Source: JAITWN01 sp964384095 (GTDB taxonomy: Bacteria > Pseudomonadota > Gammaproteobacteria > SZUA-140). From it: 6,270 nt of DNA. The position numbers and the translations under genes were made by a program. Shown here in pieces: positions 5,943 through 6,270 of the stretch (positions within the stretch are counted from its first letter, which is position 1; every line of letters begins with the position of its first letter). A model generated the notes under the pieces. It searched no databases, was not told where the DNA came from, and was given only the letters and a program-made list of their open reading frames with translations. The stretch spans positions 1 through 6,270 of the forward strand of contig CAYLKC010000102.1 in the NCBI GenBank assembly GCA_964384095.1, given 5' to 3'.

Positions 5943-6134
5943 GGGGTCGGACTCGTTCGATCGCTCCCGTGACGGTCGCCCGAAGGCGCAGGGCCTTTGT
6001 CCGCTTGCGGGACCTTCCGGCCGCAGGACGCGGCCGGAGAGCGTACAGGGATGTATTCACAGCGTGTCCCGCAAGCGGACAAAGGCCCTGCGCCTTCGCC
6101 CACTGCGCCCTGACGATCGAACGAGTCCGACTCC
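5943..6134. repeat. Long imperfect inverted repeat, candidate REP/MITE-like element
   Basis: Two arms pair over most of their length. The outer stem is an exact 18-bp match (5946-5963 with 6114-6131), extended by three more pairs if a G-U is allowed (5943-5945 with 6132-6134). An unpaired stretch follows (17 bases at 5964-5980, 15 bases at 6099-6113), then an exact 33-bp inner stem (5981-6013 with 6066-6098). The apex is a 52-base loop with its own hairpin. Both ends carry a GGRGTCGGACTCG motif. No transposase is encoded and no obvious target-site duplication is seen. The size and perfection of the arms fit a non-autonomous mobile or REP-type palindromic element; that identity is an inference. 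It sits directly upstream of thiC. Confidence 0.75.
6016..6038. repeat. Apex hairpin inside the long inverted repeat
   Basis: TCCGGCCGC (6016-6024) pairs exactly with GCGGCCGGA (6030-6038) around the loop AGGAC, a 9-bp GC-rich stem. It occupies the left part of the 52-base apex loop, leaving about 27 bases (6039-6065) single-stranded, so the whole element folds as a branched structure. Confidence 0.75.
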
Positions 6135-6159
6135 GCATCCTCCCGACCAGGCTGAACAG

Positions 6160-6270
6160 ATGAATGCGATTCCCGACCAGATCCAGACCGACGCGCCGCG
6201 CTTGAACGCGGAGGTCACCCGGCCGTTTCCGGCCTCGCGCAAGATCCATGTGAGCGGCAGCCGGCCCGAT
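6160..6270 (+). CDS. thiC: Phosphomethylpyrimidine synthase ThiC, N-terminus only (cut by the window edge)
   Basis: ThiC is the radical-SAM, [4Fe-4S] enzyme that rearranges aminoimidazole ribotide to the hydroxymethylpyrimidine phosphate of thiamine. Only 37 codons are present, in frame to the edge. The stretch PFPASRKIHVSGSRPD (residues 22-37) matches the family block with conserved PF..SRK and GSRPD near the N-terminus of ThiC. The catalytic domain and the C-terminal cysteine cluster are outside. The ATG at 6160 is chosen because this frame gives the ThiC sequence; a second ATG at 6164 is out of frame. Only a weak AGG lies 8 bases upstream. The gene diverges from the envelope cluster, and its leader is occupied by the long inverted repeat rather than by a visible TPP riboswitch. 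Confidence 0.88.
   Translation, partial: MNAIPDQIQTDAPRLNAEVTRPFPASRKIHVSGSRPD

Larger units (their letters stand above)
5740..6159. other. 420-bp divergent intergenic region, highly structured
   Basis: No convincing gene is seen between the PCMT-like gene and thiC. From left to right it holds the likely leader of the minus-strand gene, a GC palindrome (5842-5877), a more AT-rich patch around 5901-5942, and the long inverted repeat (5943-6134) ending 25 bases before the thiC ATG. Open frames crossing it read through the inverted repeat on both strands and show no recognisable protein motif. No tRNA, CRISPR array or TPP riboswitch is visible. Confidence 0.7.

Noticed and set aside
5943..6134. 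Target-site duplication around the long inverted repeat
   Set aside because: The bases just outside the two ends (to the left of 5943 and to the right of 6134) do not match as a direct repeat, so an insertion cannot be proven from flanks.
5809..6249. 146-codon open frame on the minus strand across the intergenic region into thiC
   Set aside because: It runs through both arms of the long inverted repeat and antisense to the thiC start. The Arg-rich product repeats the translation of the palindrome and shows no domain.

Overview
The window comes from a GC-rich proteobacterial chromosome, most likely a gammaproteobacterium. The placement rests on gene content (MsbA, LpxL, GmhA/GmhB, TolC, ThiC) and on a thiC/pcm-like/tolC neighbourhood that I associate with Chromatiales- or Xanthomonadales-like genomes. 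No species call is possible from the sequence alone.

Layout: about 5.7 kb of the minus strand carries an outer-envelope cluster. Read in the direction of transcription it is: a protein-L-isoaspartate methyltransferase-like gene (5739 to 5092), an 80-bp spacer with small repeats, tolC (5011 to 3677), gmhA (3677 to 3123), gmhB (3130 to 2573), an LpxL-family acyltransferase (2576 to 1653) and msbA (from 1653, cut by the left edge). From tolC to msbA every junction overlaps by 1 to 8 bases, so these five genes look like one translationally coupled operon. Together they cover the first and third steps of ADP-heptose synthesis for the LPS inner core (GmhA, GmhB), secondary acylation of lipid A (LpxL), flipping of the finished core-lipid A across the inner membrane (MsbA), and the outer-membrane exit duct for tripartite pumps (TolC).

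A 420-bp intergenic region (5740-6159) separates this cluster from the divergent thiC gene, of which only the first 37 codons are present (6160 to the right edge). This region is rich in secondary structure. It holds a compact GC-rich palindrome (5842-5877) and a roughly 190-bp long inverted repeat (5943-6134) with an 18-bp outer and a 33-bp inner perfect stem and a further hairpin in its apex loop. The end motif of the long repeat resembles two short palindromes in the pcm-tolC spacer, which suggests a dispersed REP- or MITE-like family. I see no TPP riboswitch before thiC.

The protein-coding part is ordinary housekeeping envelope biology. The points worth a second look are the palindromic element, the related short palindromes, and the altered substrate loop of the methyltransferase-like protein. 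I found no support for a novel multi-gene system here.
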